Below, one piece after another: positions 1 to 7,598 of a stretch of 30,941 nucleotides of DNA (the first letter of the stretch is position 1; the number at the start of each line of letters is the position of its first letter). The notes beneath the pieces were generated by a model. The model was given only the letters and a program-made list of their open reading frames with translations. It was not told the DNA's origin and made no database searches. Origin of the DNA: Spongiibacteraceae bacterium UBA5047 (GTDB taxonomy: Bacteria; Pseudomonadota; Gammaproteobacteria; Pseudomonadales; Spongiibacteraceae); the NCBI GenBank assembly GCA_002415025.1, contig DIBR01000055.1, positions 10,120 through 41,060 on the forward strand, written 5' to 3'. The position numbers and the translations under genes were made by a program.

Positions 1-1409
1 TTGCCCTCCATCATGCCGTACAGAGTCTGCTGGATCGCGGCCTCTACCTCGCTATCAAGCGCGCTCGTGGCTTCGTCCAGCAAAAGGATCGGCGCGTTCT
101 TGAGGATGACCCGTGCCAGCGCGATGCGTTGCCGCTGCCCGCCCGACAGTTCGTGTGGAAGGCGGCTGGCAAAAGAGGATTCCAGCCCTACATCAAGCAA
201 GGCCTGATTGACGAGTTTCCGGATTTCGGCGGGTGCTGTGCGACGAATTTTCAGGCCTTCGGCGATCAACTCGCCCACACGCATGCGCGGGTCCAGCGAA
301 GAAAAAGGATCCTGAAAAATGTACTGCATGTCACTGCGACCAGCAGGGCCGCTAAGCACGTGGCCCTTAAATTCAATGCGTCCACTATCGGCACGTTGTA
401 GCCCCATAATGACGCGCGCGAGTGTAGTTTTTCCGGAGCCGGATTCGCCAATGATGGTCAAGGTTTTTCCGCGCGCCAAAGTCAGGCTGACATCACTGAC
501 CGCCGGCGTTGAAGTTTTTTTCTGCCAGGGTATTGAGGGCGTCGCGTCCGGAAAGCTGACGCTGACACCGTCTACGGTTAACACTGTTTCTGACGCGGCA
601 CTGCCCGCTTTTGTAGAACGATGTCGGGCGCTGTCTATCAGGCGGCGTGTATAGCTGTGCTGAGGGTTGTCAAGAATATCGGCTGCCCTGCCATGTTCGC
701 GCAGATGCCCGGTTTCGAGCACGGCGATGCGCTGGGCGTGCCGCGCCACCAGTCCCATGTCGTGGGTGATCAGCATCAAGGCCGTGCCCTGTGCATCGGT
801 TAAATCGAGCATCAACTTCATCACCTCATCCTGAACAATAACGTCCAAGGCGGTGGTGGGCTCATCGGCAATCAGTATTTCAGGCTCAGGCAGCATGGCG
901 GCGGCAAGCATCACCCGCTGGCGCATACCACCGGACAATTGATGCGGGTAGGCGCGCAAAACCTGTTCGGGATGTTTGATCTGTACCCGGCGCAGCAGCT
1001 CAAGACAGCGTTCGGCACAATCGCGACGACTGAGTTCGGGCCGGCTGTAAAGTGCCTCACTGAGTTGTCGGCCAATTTTCAGGGCCGGGTTGAGCGCACT
1101 TAGGGGCTCCTGGAAAATCAGCCCGATGTGCTGGCCGCGTAATAGCCGCAGGCCTTGATCCGAAAGCGTCGAAAGATTTCGGCCGCAAACGCTGACGGCG
1201 CCGCCGCAAACTGAAATTCCCGGCGGCAGCAAACCGAGGGACGCTTTGGCCAGCAAACTTTTGCCTGAACCGGATTCGCCGACCAGAGCCAGTCGCTCGC
1301 CGGCTTCAAGGCTGAGCGAGAGCGGGTGGACAAGCGTGGAGTTGTCGCTATCGAGACGTAGCGAAAAATCCTGATAGCTAAGTAGTGGTTCGTTTGAGGT
1401 TGTTGTCAT
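1..1409 (-). CDS. Fused double ATP-binding subunit of a peptide/nickel-type ABC importer (partial)
   Basis: This protein couples ATP hydrolysis to the two permeases encoded upstream, at the cytoplasmic face of the inner membrane. Translating the minus strand from the ATG at 1409 gives about 469 codons, open to the window edge, so the C-terminus is missing. It holds two nucleotide-binding domains in one chain, like an OppD-OppF fusion (GsiA/YejF style). Domain 1 has Walker A GESGSGKS (residues 44-51), signature LSGGMRQRV and Walker B/D-loop ADEPTTALD. Domain 2 has GESGSGKT (321-328), LSGGQRQRI (421-429) and LLDEATSALD (to residue 452). The start overlaps the stop of the preceding permease in an ATGA, so translation is probably coupled. 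An oddity is that the end of domain 2 (DEATSALDSEVEAAIQ) reads like an ABC exporter rather than an Opp/Dpp importer, which normally has DEP(V/T)SALD. The substrate cannot be told from the sequence. Confidence 0.9.
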   Translation of the reverse strand, partial: MTTTSNEPLLSYQDFSLRLDSDNSTLVHPLSLSLEAGERLALVGESGSGKSLLAKASLGLLPPGISVCGGAVSVCGRNLSTLSDQGLRLLRGQHIGLIFQEPLSALNPALKIGRQLSEALYSRPELSRRDCAERCLELLRRVQIKHPEQVLRAYPHQLSGGMRQRVMLAAAMLPEPEILIADEPTTALDVIVQDEVMKLMLDLTDAQGTALMLITHDMGLVARHAQRIAVLETGHLREHGRAADILDNPQHSYTRRLIDSARHRSTKAGSAASETVLTVDGVSVSFPDATPSIPWQKKTSTPAVSDVSLTLARGKTLTIIGESGSGKTTLARVIMGLQRADSGRIEFKGHVLSGPAGRSDMQYIFQDPFSSLDPRMRVGELIAEGLKIRRTAPAEIRKLVNQALLDVGLESSFASRLPHELSGGQRQRIALARVILKNAPILLLDEATSALDSEVEAAIQQTLYGMMEG

Positions 1410-2284
1410 CTGTGCTCGCTCTCGCGGGGATCAAAACAGTCGCGTAGCGCATCCCCCAGAAGATTTATGGCAAGTAATGTGAGGGTAATGGCGGTACCGG
1501 GTATCAAGCATAACCACGGTGCCTGACTGATAAACTGACGGCCGTCGGCGAGCATGCCACCCCAGCTCGGATAGGGTGGAGGCACACCAAGACCAAGAAA
1601 ACTGAGCGCGCTTTCCGACAGCAATGCCTGGGCAAACAGGCTGGAGCACAGTACTGTGAGCGGGCCAACCGTATTCGGCACGACGTGACGCCACATAATA
1701 TGCGGGTCACTGCCACCCAGTACCGAGGAGGCTTCAATAAACTCTTTTTCGCGTATGGACAAAACTGTACCGCGCACGGTACGCGCTACAGTGGGCGCAT
1801 AGGCCAGCCCCAGTGCGAGCACCACACCCACTTCGCCGGCTCCGATTATCATCATTAATACTAGCGCCAATAATATTCCCGGCATGGCAAGTATGGCGTC
1901 GACAACAACCATTAAGCTGCGATCGGTCCAGCCGCCACGGTAGCCGGCAAGCGTACCGACTAACGTTCCCAGCACTGTGGCAAAGACTACGCTGAACAGG
2001 CTAACCCGCAAGCTGACGCCTGCTCCGACCAGCATTCTGCTGAGCAAGTCGCGACCAAAGAAATCGGTTCCCAGCCAGTGCGAACCGGATGGTGCTTGCA
2101 TGCGTGCGTCGATATTCAGCGCGAGCGGGTCATGGGGCAGGTAAACCGTGCTGCTTATGGCCAGGAGAACAACGGTCGCCAGAAAGAGCAGGCTGATGCG
2201 AGCCGAGGGTATGCGCCATATTTTCTCCCAACCGCCCGGGGTGCGCTTGGAGGCTGCGTGTGGTTTCAGAACCAGCTGATTCAT
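1406..2284 (-). CDS. ABC transporter permease, DppC/OppC type
   Basis: This 292-aa inner-membrane permease is one of two that form the channel of the peptide-type importer. It has the family's N-terminal helix (about residues 30-50) followed by a periplasmic stretch and the conserved GTDFFGRDLLSRMLVGA segment. The cytoplasmic EAA-type coupling loop EASSVLGGSDPHIMWRHVVPN contacts the ATPase. The C-terminal half carries the usual hydrophobic spans and the FLGLGVPPPYPSWGGML motif, typical of OppC/DppC/NikC proteins. The length is normal for the family. Its ATG overlaps the stop of the DppB-like gene upstream (ATGA at 2281-2284), and its own stop overlaps the ATPase start, so the whole transporter is read as one operon. 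The family assignment is secure; dipeptide, oligopeptide, nickel or another ligand cannot be separated. Confidence 0.93.
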   Translation of the reverse strand: MNQLVLKPHAASKRTPGGWEKIWRIPSARISLLFLATVVLLAISSTVYLPHDPLALNIDARMQAPSGSHWLGTDFFGRDLLSRMLVGAGVSLRVSLFSVVFATVLGTLVGTLAGYRGGWTDRSLMVVVDAILAMPGILLALVLMMIIGAGEVGVVLALGLAYAPTVARTVRGTVLSIREKEFIEASSVLGGSDPHIMWRHVVPNTVGPLTVLCSSLFAQALLSESALSFLGLGVPPPYPSWGGMLADGRQFISQAPWLCLIPGTAITLTLLAINLLGDALRDCFDPRESEHR

Positions 2285-3222
2285 GACAAGCGCACCCGAG
2301 GGTCAAATAGAGGGTAGAGCATGTCAACGAGTAGATTAACTCCGAGATAAACGACAACAACAAACAGCAGTGTGCCCTGTACAACGGGATAGTCGCGTGC
2401 ATAGATAGCATCGACAATAAAACGACCAAGGCCTGGCAGGCCAAACACTGTTTCGATCACGGCGGTACCGCTGAGCAGTGACCCCAGAATTAATCCGATA
2501 ACGGTTAGCGATGGTGCAAATGCATTGGGAAAAGTGTGCAGAAAAAGCACCCGCCATTCGCTGACGCCTTTAGCACGGGCGTGGGTAATGTAGTCCTGCT
2601 GCAATACCTCTATGGCGCTTGCGCGCATCATGCGGGTCAGGATGGCAATTTCCACAAACACGAGCGCGGTTACCGGCAGTACGAGATGACGAATGCCTTC
2701 AAGGAAATCGACGGCCGGTGAAACGAATCCTCCGGTGGGCAGCCAGTTATGGGAAATGCCAAATAAGTAAATGAGCAGCAGCGCCATCCAGAAGCTGGGA
2801 ACCGACAGGCAAAGCGTTGCAAACAATACAATGCTGCGGTCTATCCAGCGGTGGTGGTAGTAGGCGGCTACTAGCCCGGCCGGCAGCGCGACGGCGATGG
2901 CAATGAGGAAGGCGGGCACGACAACCTGCAGGGTGACCACAAAACGCTCGCTCAACGCACTGAGAACCGGCTCTCCCGTCATGAACGATACGCCGAGGTT
3001 ACCGCTGGCAACGGATTTTATCCAATAGAGGTATTGAAGCGGCAGGGCCTTGTCCAGGCCGAGCTCCTCGCGCGCGCTGGCCAGCGCTGCAGGGTTAAGA
3101 TTGTCACCTAGTAATATTTCCGCCGGATCTCCGGGGATCATCCGGATCAACCCAAATATCAGCGCAGAGACCAGTAGCAGGCTGGGAATCATCAGGAGAA
3201 TTTTGCTTAACGCATAGCGCAT
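2281..3222 (-). CDS. ABC transporter permease, DppB/OppB type
   Basis: This is the second permease (313 aa) of the importer. The N-terminal helix LLMIPSLLLVSALIFGLIRM is followed by PGDPAEILLGDN and the periplasmic EELGLDKALPLQYLYWI segment, all standard for DppB/OppB/NikB. The coupling loop is MMRASAIEVLQQDYITHARAKG (the EAA-loop equivalent, near residues 195-217). The C-terminal part contains the conserved GLPGLGRFIVDAIYARDYPVVQG. The start codon shares one base with the stop of the binding-protein gene (TAATG at 3220-3224), and its stop overlaps the DppC-like start. This tight packing implies one transcript starting upstream of 4853. There are no missing motifs and the length is normal. 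Confidence 0.93.
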   Translation of the reverse strand: MRYALSKILLMIPSLLLVSALIFGLIRMIPGDPAEILLGDNLNPAALASAREELGLDKALPLQYLYWIKSVASGNLGVSFMTGEPVLSALSERFVVTLQVVVPAFLIAIAVALPAGLVAAYYHHRWIDRSIVLFATLCLSVPSFWMALLLIYLFGISHNWLPTGGFVSPAVDFLEGIRHLVLPVTALVFVEIAILTRMMRASAIEVLQQDYITHARAKGVSEWRVLFLHTFPNAFAPSLTVIGLILGSLLSGTAVIETVFGLPGLGRFIVDAIYARDYPVVQGTLLFVVVVYLGVNLLVDMLYPLFDPRVRLS

Positions 3223-4853
3223 TATGGCCGCTCCCCTTTATTCTCCAGCCAGACACCCCACAGGCGTGGGCGGCCAAAGGCCCAGGGCTCATAGTTGCGC
3301 ACGCGGGTTCGAACGACATCGGTATTGTGATCGTTATACAAACCTATAAGGGGCACCTGCTCGCGCATAAGACTATACAACTGGTCGAGCAGATGTTGCT
3401 GATCGGCGTGGGTTGCGGTGGCCAGTTGGCCGACAAGGTTACGCGCCTGATCGTTGTCCCATTGGTAGCTTTTTGCAATGCTGCGATCACCGGTAAAGGT
3501 GCCGAACAGGAGTGCCGGATGGCTGCGCGAGGAGTAGCCAAAGGATGACAGTTGAAAGTCGCCGCGAAAGAAATGACTTAACTGGCTGGCCCAATCAAGA
3601 ACCTGTAATTGCACGTTAAACCCGGCTGCTTGCAGCATGGCCTGAATGGCCACAGCGTTATCGAACATGTAGGAATATTTTCTGTTGGTCTGTAGCCAAA
3701 TGGGCTCGCCCTGGTATCCTGCAGAGGCTGCCAATTGTCGAGCCTTGTCGGGGTTGTATTCCAGCCACTGGCTATGATGCGTCGAATAGAAAGGGCTGAT
3801 GACCTGAACGGGAGAGGCATTGGCCGGCGCCATGCCCAAATTGGCGAACTCGGCAATCTGTTCATGGGCAAGTGCGTGGGCAATGGCACGCCGCATGTCA
3901 GGCTTGCCGAGCAAAGGGTCGTCGGGAGCGATCAGCAGCGCTGTCCAGTCCAGTGTCAGATAATCCTTGAGCACAACATCACCCTTGCGATCGCGGCGGG
4001 CGGCAACACTGTGACGTGCGGCGGGCGGCACTGCAAACAACAGATCCACAGCGCCGCTGAACAAGGCCGCCTGGGCGGCAATTGCATCGGGCGTTACCAC
4101 AAAGTGAAGTCGCTCAATATAAGGTGTTTTGTCGCCTGTCAATCCGCTGCGGGGTTCTGTGAGGTTGCTGTAGTCTTGGTGCCGCAGCAAGGTTACGCTC
4201 TTGCCGCGCTGCCACTGGTCCAGTTTATAGGGGCCAGTGCCGATGGGCTGCTGCCAGGTTCCGTCGCTGGCTACCGAGTCTGGGTGAATGATACCTGTAA
4301 GGCATTGGAGGTTTGCCATGCGATGCAGGAACAAGGCACTTGGCTGGTTTAAACGAAACTCTACGGTTAGCGGGGTGACAGCTTCCACAGCCTCGATTTT
4401 CAGACCACTGTTACCTGTTCCGTCGTACCAGTCCTGACACCGAAAGCCAGTGGCGGGGTCAAGCAGACGCTGCCATGTCCACACTACGTGCTCAGCCTGT
4501 AAGAGCTCACCGTTGTGAAAGCTGACACCGCTGCGCAGCGTGAAGGTATAGAGTCGACCATCGTCGGTAATGTCAATGCGTTCCGCCAGCAGCGGCGCCA
4601 CTTCAAGCGTGTCGGTAAACGCTACCAGCGGTTCTACAATATGATAGAGCACGGTGTCGGTATTACCGTCCCGATTAACACCGGGGTTCGTACTGCGGAT
4701 ATCCGAGCTGATGGCAACGCGCATTTCACCACCCCCAACGGGGGTGGCCTGCCCATAGTTGGGAGTGGCTAAAATCAGGCAGCCCAAGCCCCCGCAATTA
4801 AGCAGAACGCCCAGAGTAGCGCGGCAGAAGGCTTGGCGGAGCGAGTTCGGCAT
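3222..4853 (-). CDS. Periplasmic peptide-type solute-binding protein (SBP_bac_5)
   Basis: This protein captures the ligand in the periplasm and hands it to the two permeases downstream. I chose the ATG at 4853 (543 aa). It follows an AGGA ribosome-binding site by about 5 bases and gives a good Sec signal peptide (MPNSLRQAF..., hydrophobic core about residues 13-29, cleavage near GQA at 34-36). The frame is open to an ATG at 4952, but that start lacks a ribosome-binding site and would bury the signal. The mature part shows family-5 features: VGGGEMRVAISSD, a LAERIDITDDGRLYTFTLRSG segment, HNGELLQAEHVVWTWQRLLDP and a GTGPYKL-type motif (IGTGPYKLDQW). It is the first gene of the importer operon. 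The family is certain and the ligand unknown. Confidence 0.92.
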   Translation of the reverse strand: MPNSLRQAFCRATLGVLLNCGGLGCLILATPNYGQATPVGGGEMRVAISSDIRSTNPGVNRDGNTDTVLYHIVEPLVAFTDTLEVAPLLAERIDITDDGRLYTFTLRSGVSFHNGELLQAEHVVWTWQRLLDPATGFRCQDWYDGTGNSGLKIEAVEAVTPLTVEFRLNQPSALFLHRMANLQCLTGIIHPDSVASDGTWQQPIGTGPYKLDQWQRGKSVTLLRHQDYSNLTEPRSGLTGDKTPYIERLHFVVTPDAIAAQAALFSGAVDLLFAVPPAARHSVAARRDRKGDVVLKDYLTLDWTALLIAPDDPLLGKPDMRRAIAHALAHEQIAEFANLGMAPANASPVQVISPFYSTHHSQWLEYNPDKARQLAASAGYQGEPIWLQTNRKYSYMFDNAVAIQAMLQAAGFNVQLQVLDWASQLSHFFRGDFQLSSFGYSSRSHPALLFGTFTGDRSIAKSYQWDNDQARNLVGQLATATHADQQHLLDQLYSLMREQVPLIGLYNDHNTDVVRTRVRNYEPWAFGRPRLWGVWLENKGERP

Positions 4854-4956
4854 GTGTTTCCTGTTGCAACGAGGTTTCCGGCGGCTGGCTGCCAACGTGT
4901 TAAGGGTCGCGGCTTCCCGGTCCAGCTTAGAGGATGACGGGTCAAATTGCATTTTG

Positions 4957-4967
4957 CCGTAATACGG
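4957..4967. promoter_or_regulatory. Inverted repeat in the divergent importer/esterase promoter region
   Basis: CCGTA-A-TACGG is a perfect inverted repeat with a one-base centre. It lies in the 181-bp region between the divergent binding-protein gene (start 4853) and esterase gene (start 5035). It overlaps the first copy of a direct repeat described separately. A short perfect palindrome between divergent genes suggests a repressor or activator site, but it is only 11 bp and no regulator in the window can be assigned to it. Confidence 0.35.
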
Positions 4968-4985
4968 TTCTTTCTTACGGTTCTT
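4963..4985. repeat. Tandem direct repeat TACGGTTCTT, two copies 13 bp apart
   Basis: TACGGTTCTT occurs at 4963-4972 and again at 4976-4985 with a 3-bp gap. The pair sits between the divergent importer and esterase genes, about 50 bp upstream of the esterase start. Direct repeats near one helical turn apart are a common layout for activator or response-regulator binding, which is inference here. No -10/-35 pair was clear enough to place a promoter. Confidence 0.4.
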
Positions 4986-5034
4986 CGGCGTTTCTACGTC
5001 TTACAGGAAAGTCACGCATATCAGGAGATCTTTA

Positions 5035-6237
5035 ATGACCGGGTTTAGAACACTAATCCTCTCTGCGACACTGCTGGCCACAGTGGCGCTGGCAGCGTGT
5101 ACATCGGGTTCGCCAGCGGAAACGGTGCCCGCGGAGCCCTCTCCCTTTGTGGTTCAATTAAGCGAAAAAGACCGGGCGTTGCGTACATTTATGGCGCAGC
5201 CGAAAACCTATTTTGCCACGCAGTTACAAGAACCCCCGGTCGAAAAGGAAGGGCAAATTCTGCACCCCAAATTGCAGTACGAAATTGAAGAGCGTCAACG
5301 CAGTAGAAAGGAGCGTGGTATTACCGACTACAACGGCTGGATGATGGGGCTTTGGTCCAAGCCTGAAGGACGCAAGTGGTTGCGCGATACCGCCGCAACA
5401 AACTGGGTGAAAATGGCCTATGACGCCGGCCCGGTGAGCAAAGTTCAGGACTATCATATCGACGGGCCGAACGGCGCATTGCGAGTGCGGGTTTACTGGC
5501 CCGAGATGGCTGAGGATGAGACGCGCCCGGTACTGTTGTATTTTCACGGCGGCGCATTTCTCATCGGTAGTATTGAAGCGGTTGAGCCGCAAATGCAGAT
5601 ACTGGTGAAGCAGGGCGAGATGATTGTCGTATCGGTTGATTACGCACTGGCGCCCGAGCATGTTTTTCCCGCCGCCCATAAAGACGCGCTGGCGGCCTGG
5701 AACTGGTTGCAAGAGCATGTGGTTGAGATTGGCGGCAACCCGAACCGGATCGGTGTTGGTGGTGATAGCGCGGGTGCCAATATCGCAATTACCGTTGCCA
5801 ATGAGCAAATCAAAGCGGGAAAGCCAGTGCCCAAGGCACAGTTGTTGTACTACCCTTTCACTGATTCAAATTCCGAGGCTTACGGGTCTTTTGAGACCTT
5901 TGGCAATGGCTACGGACTGGATAAAGACTTTATTCGGGTTGCGACCAAAGCAGCAGTTGCCGATCCGGCGGACCTTCAACATCCATGGCTACGGGTGGTC
6001 CATACCGTCGAGCATGCAAAGCAGCCGCCAGCGATTATCGTCACGGCCGGATTTGACCCCATTCGAGATCAGGGTATCGCCTACGCGAAACGACTGAAGC
6101 GGGCGGGCGTGAATGTTGATTACCGTCACTACCCCAGTCTCAATCACGGTTTTCTAGAATCATCGGGTGTCATCGATGACGCCTACCGTGCCTGCGTTGA
6201 AACCGCACGCGATTTTGGTCGCCTTTTAAAGCAATAA
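5035..6237 (+). CDS. Secreted alpha/beta-hydrolase esterase lipoprotein, HSL family
   Basis: This 400-aa carboxylesterase/lipase-type hydrolase is predicted to be tethered to a membrane as a lipoprotein. The N-terminus is a lipoprotein signal with lipobox LAAC at Cys22. A cap-like region (about residues 30-150) precedes the catalytic domain. The oxyanion-hole motif is HGGAF (171-175; most members have HGGG), the nucleophile elbow is GDSAG with Ser245, the acid is Asp341 in the DPIRDQG motif, and the base is His371 in NHGF. Together these define the hormone-sensitive-lipase (bacterial family IV) group. The ATG at 5035 follows AGGAG by about 8 bases. It is divergent from the peptide-type importer and single, ending in a terminator at 6269-6303. 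The real substrate (short acyl ester, amide or lactone) cannot be read from the sequence. Confidence 0.9.
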   Translation: MTGFRTLILSATLLATVALAACTSGSPAETVPAEPSPFVVQLSEKDRALRTFMAQPKTYFATQLQEPPVEKEGQILHPKLQYEIEERQRSRKERGITDYNGWMMGLWSKPEGRKWLRDTAATNWVKMAYDAGPVSKVQDYHIDGPNGALRVRVYWPEMAEDETRPVLLYFHGGAFLIGSIEAVEPQMQILVKQGEMIVVSVDYALAPEHVFPAAHKDALAAWNWLQEHVVEIGGNPNRIGVGGDSAGANIAITVANEQIKAGKPVPKAQLLYYPFTDSNSEAYGSFETFGNGYGLDKDFIRVATKAAVADPADLQHPWLRVVHTVEHAKQPPAIIVTAGFDPIRDQGIAYAKRLKRAGVNVDYRHYPSLNHGFLESSGVIDDAYRACVETARDFGRLLKQ

Positions 6238-6268
6238 CTCCCCCCAGGTTGCACAGGCGTGCCGTTGT

Positions 6269-6303
6269 GGCGGATGTTTCCTTGCGAGGCATCCGCCTTT
6301 TTT
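6269..6303 (+). terminator. Intrinsic terminator of the esterase gene
   Basis: An 8-bp perfect stem, GGCGGATG (6269-6276) with CATCCGCC (6290-6297), is followed at once by six T residues (6298-6303). It lies 32 bp after the esterase stop and before the promoter region of the next operon, so it separates the two transcription units. Confidence 0.85.
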
Positions 6304-6349
6304 ATTTGAGTCGGTCTTTCCTTCCCAAAATCGTTTTGGCGCTGCAAAC

Positions 6350-6370
6350 ATTCCGTCAATTTGACGGAAT
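6350..6370. promoter_or_regulatory. 21-bp perfect palindrome, likely operator of the lysine-catabolic operon
   Basis: Arms ATTCCGTCAA (6350-6359) and TTGACGGAAT (6361-6370) are exact reverse complements around a single T. The right arm supplies a -35-like TTGACG (6361-6366), with a -10-like TACAAA at 6385-6390 after 18 bp. A protein bound here would therefore cover the promoter. It is 93 bp upstream of the first gene of the lysine operon. The regulator is not evident; the only DNA-binding candidates in the window are the Lrp/AsnC protein at 13307 and the sigma factor at 11619. Confidence 0.6.
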
Positions 6371-6463
6371 TTTCGAACAAATACTACAAAACTGCAGCTG
6401 TTTTCCGGCGCCTCCACAGCGCTACAGTTATCCCGCTTGTAATTGATTAGCCGGGAGAGCGCA

Positions 6464-7597
6464 ATGAAATCCATATTGGTGTTGGGTGCAGGAAAAATCG
6501 GAATTGTAATTGCCGATATGTTGGCTGGAAGTGGCGACTACGCTGTTACTCTCGCCGACAATAATCCGCTGGTACTGCAAAAACTGAAAAAGGGAGTGCA
6601 GCTTCCGGCCAATTACAAAACCCAGGCTCTGGACGTTACCGATGCCAATGCCTTGGAAGGCGCTTTGACCGGAAAATATGCCGTGATCAGTGCGTTGCCC
6701 TATGCCCTGACGCTGCCGGTGGGTCGGGCCGCAAAAGCTTGTGGTGCGCATTATTTTGATCTTACGGAGGATGTCACCTGCACCCGGGCCATCAAGGAAT
6801 TGGCGCAAGGAGCAGAGCAGGCATTTTTGCCCCAGTGCGGCCTGGCGCCAGGCTTCGTCTCCATTGTTGCGCATGCGCTCGCCCAACGTTTCGATCGACT
6901 CGATAAGGTACAAATGCGCGTGGGCGCATTGCCCAAGTACCCCTCCAATGCACTCAAGTACAACCTCACCTGGAGTACAGAGGGTTTGATCAATGAATAC
7001 TGCCGCCCCTGCGAAGCCATCGTGGGTGGGCAGCCTACGGAAGTCATGCCGCTGGAACAGTTGGAACATTTCTCGCTGGATGGCCTGGAATACGAGGCAT
7101 TTAACACCTCAGGTGGACTTGGCACATTGTGTGAAACCCTGCAGGGGCAGGTAAACGAATTGAACTATCGGTCTGTACGCTATCCGGGTCATCGTGATAT
7201 TGCCAAGATGCTCTTACAAGACCTCAAGTTGAGTCAGCGACAGGACTTGCTGAAGGAAATTTTCGAAACGGCCTTGCCTGGTACAGATCAGGATGTGGTT
7301 TTGATTTTTGTTACCGTCAGTGGCCATCGCGAGGGACGTTATTTACAGGAAACCTACGCGAACAAAGTGTTTTCGCGGGCAGTATCCGGCTTCTGGTTGA
7401 GCGGGAATTATTTGAGCGCGATTCAGGTGACAACGGCATCTTCAGTTTGTGCATCGCTCGATCTATTGAGAACGGGCGTGCTGCCGCAAAAAGGCTTTGT
7501 AAAACAGGAGCAAATCGCGCTGGAGGATTTTCTGGCCAATCGTTTCGGTGCCTACTATCAGGCTTCGTCACCGTCGGCTGGCGAGGAGGTAGCGTGA
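6464..7597 (+). CDS. Saccharopine dehydrogenase family enzyme, probably lysine 6-dehydrogenase
   Basis: This 377-aa cytoplasmic NAD(P)-dependent oxidoreductase starts at ATG 6464, behind GGGAGAG. A TTG at 6443 is in frame but has poor context. The N-terminus is a Rossmann fold with VLGAGKIG (residues 4-11), an acidic end of beta-2 (LADNN) and ISALPYAL. The middle carries GLAPGFVSIVAHAL and the C-terminal part YPGH, both as in lysine 6-dehydrogenase and saccharopine dehydrogenase. The length fits lysine 6-dehydrogenase (about 370-385 aa). Such an enzyme oxidatively deaminates the epsilon-amino group of L-lysine to 2-aminoadipate 6-semialdehyde. This fits the next gene, which would oxidise that product. 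If it were instead a saccharopine dehydrogenase, a separate lysine-ketoglutarate reductase would be needed, and none is in the window. It is first in the operon, one base before the next start. Confidence 0.8.
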   Translation: MKSILVLGAGKIGIVIADMLAGSGDYAVTLADNNPLVLQKLKKGVQLPANYKTQALDVTDANALEGALTGKYAVISALPYALTLPVGRAAKACGAHYFDLTEDVTCTRAIKELAQGAEQAFLPQCGLAPGFVSIVAHALAQRFDRLDKVQMRVGALPKYPSNALKYNLTWSTEGLINEYCRPCEAIVGGQPTEVMPLEQLEHFSLDGLEYEAFNTSGGLGTLCETLQGQVNELNYRSVRYPGHRDIAKMLLQDLKLSQRQDLLKEIFETALPGTDQDVVLIFVTVSGHREGRYLQETYANKVFSRAVSGFWLSGNYLSAIQVTTASSVCASLDLLRTGVLPQKGFVKQEQIALEDFLANRFGAYYQASSPSAGEEVA

Positions 7598-7598
7598 T

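Noticed and set aside
3735..4352. 205-codon open frame on the plus strand inside the binding-protein gene
   Set aside because: It is antisense to a well-supported solute-binding protein, has no ribosome-binding site or recognisable domain, and has a composition typical of a shadow frame.
4854..4952. Longer N-terminus for the binding protein (start at 4952)
   Set aside because: It has no ribosome-binding site and would place 33 charged residues before a good signal peptide; ATG 4853 has AGGA at proper spacing.
6428..7069. 213-codon open frame on the minus strand, overlapping the first lysine-operon gene
   Set aside because: The plus-strand gene has clear Rossmann and family motifs; the antisense frame would run across its promoter.
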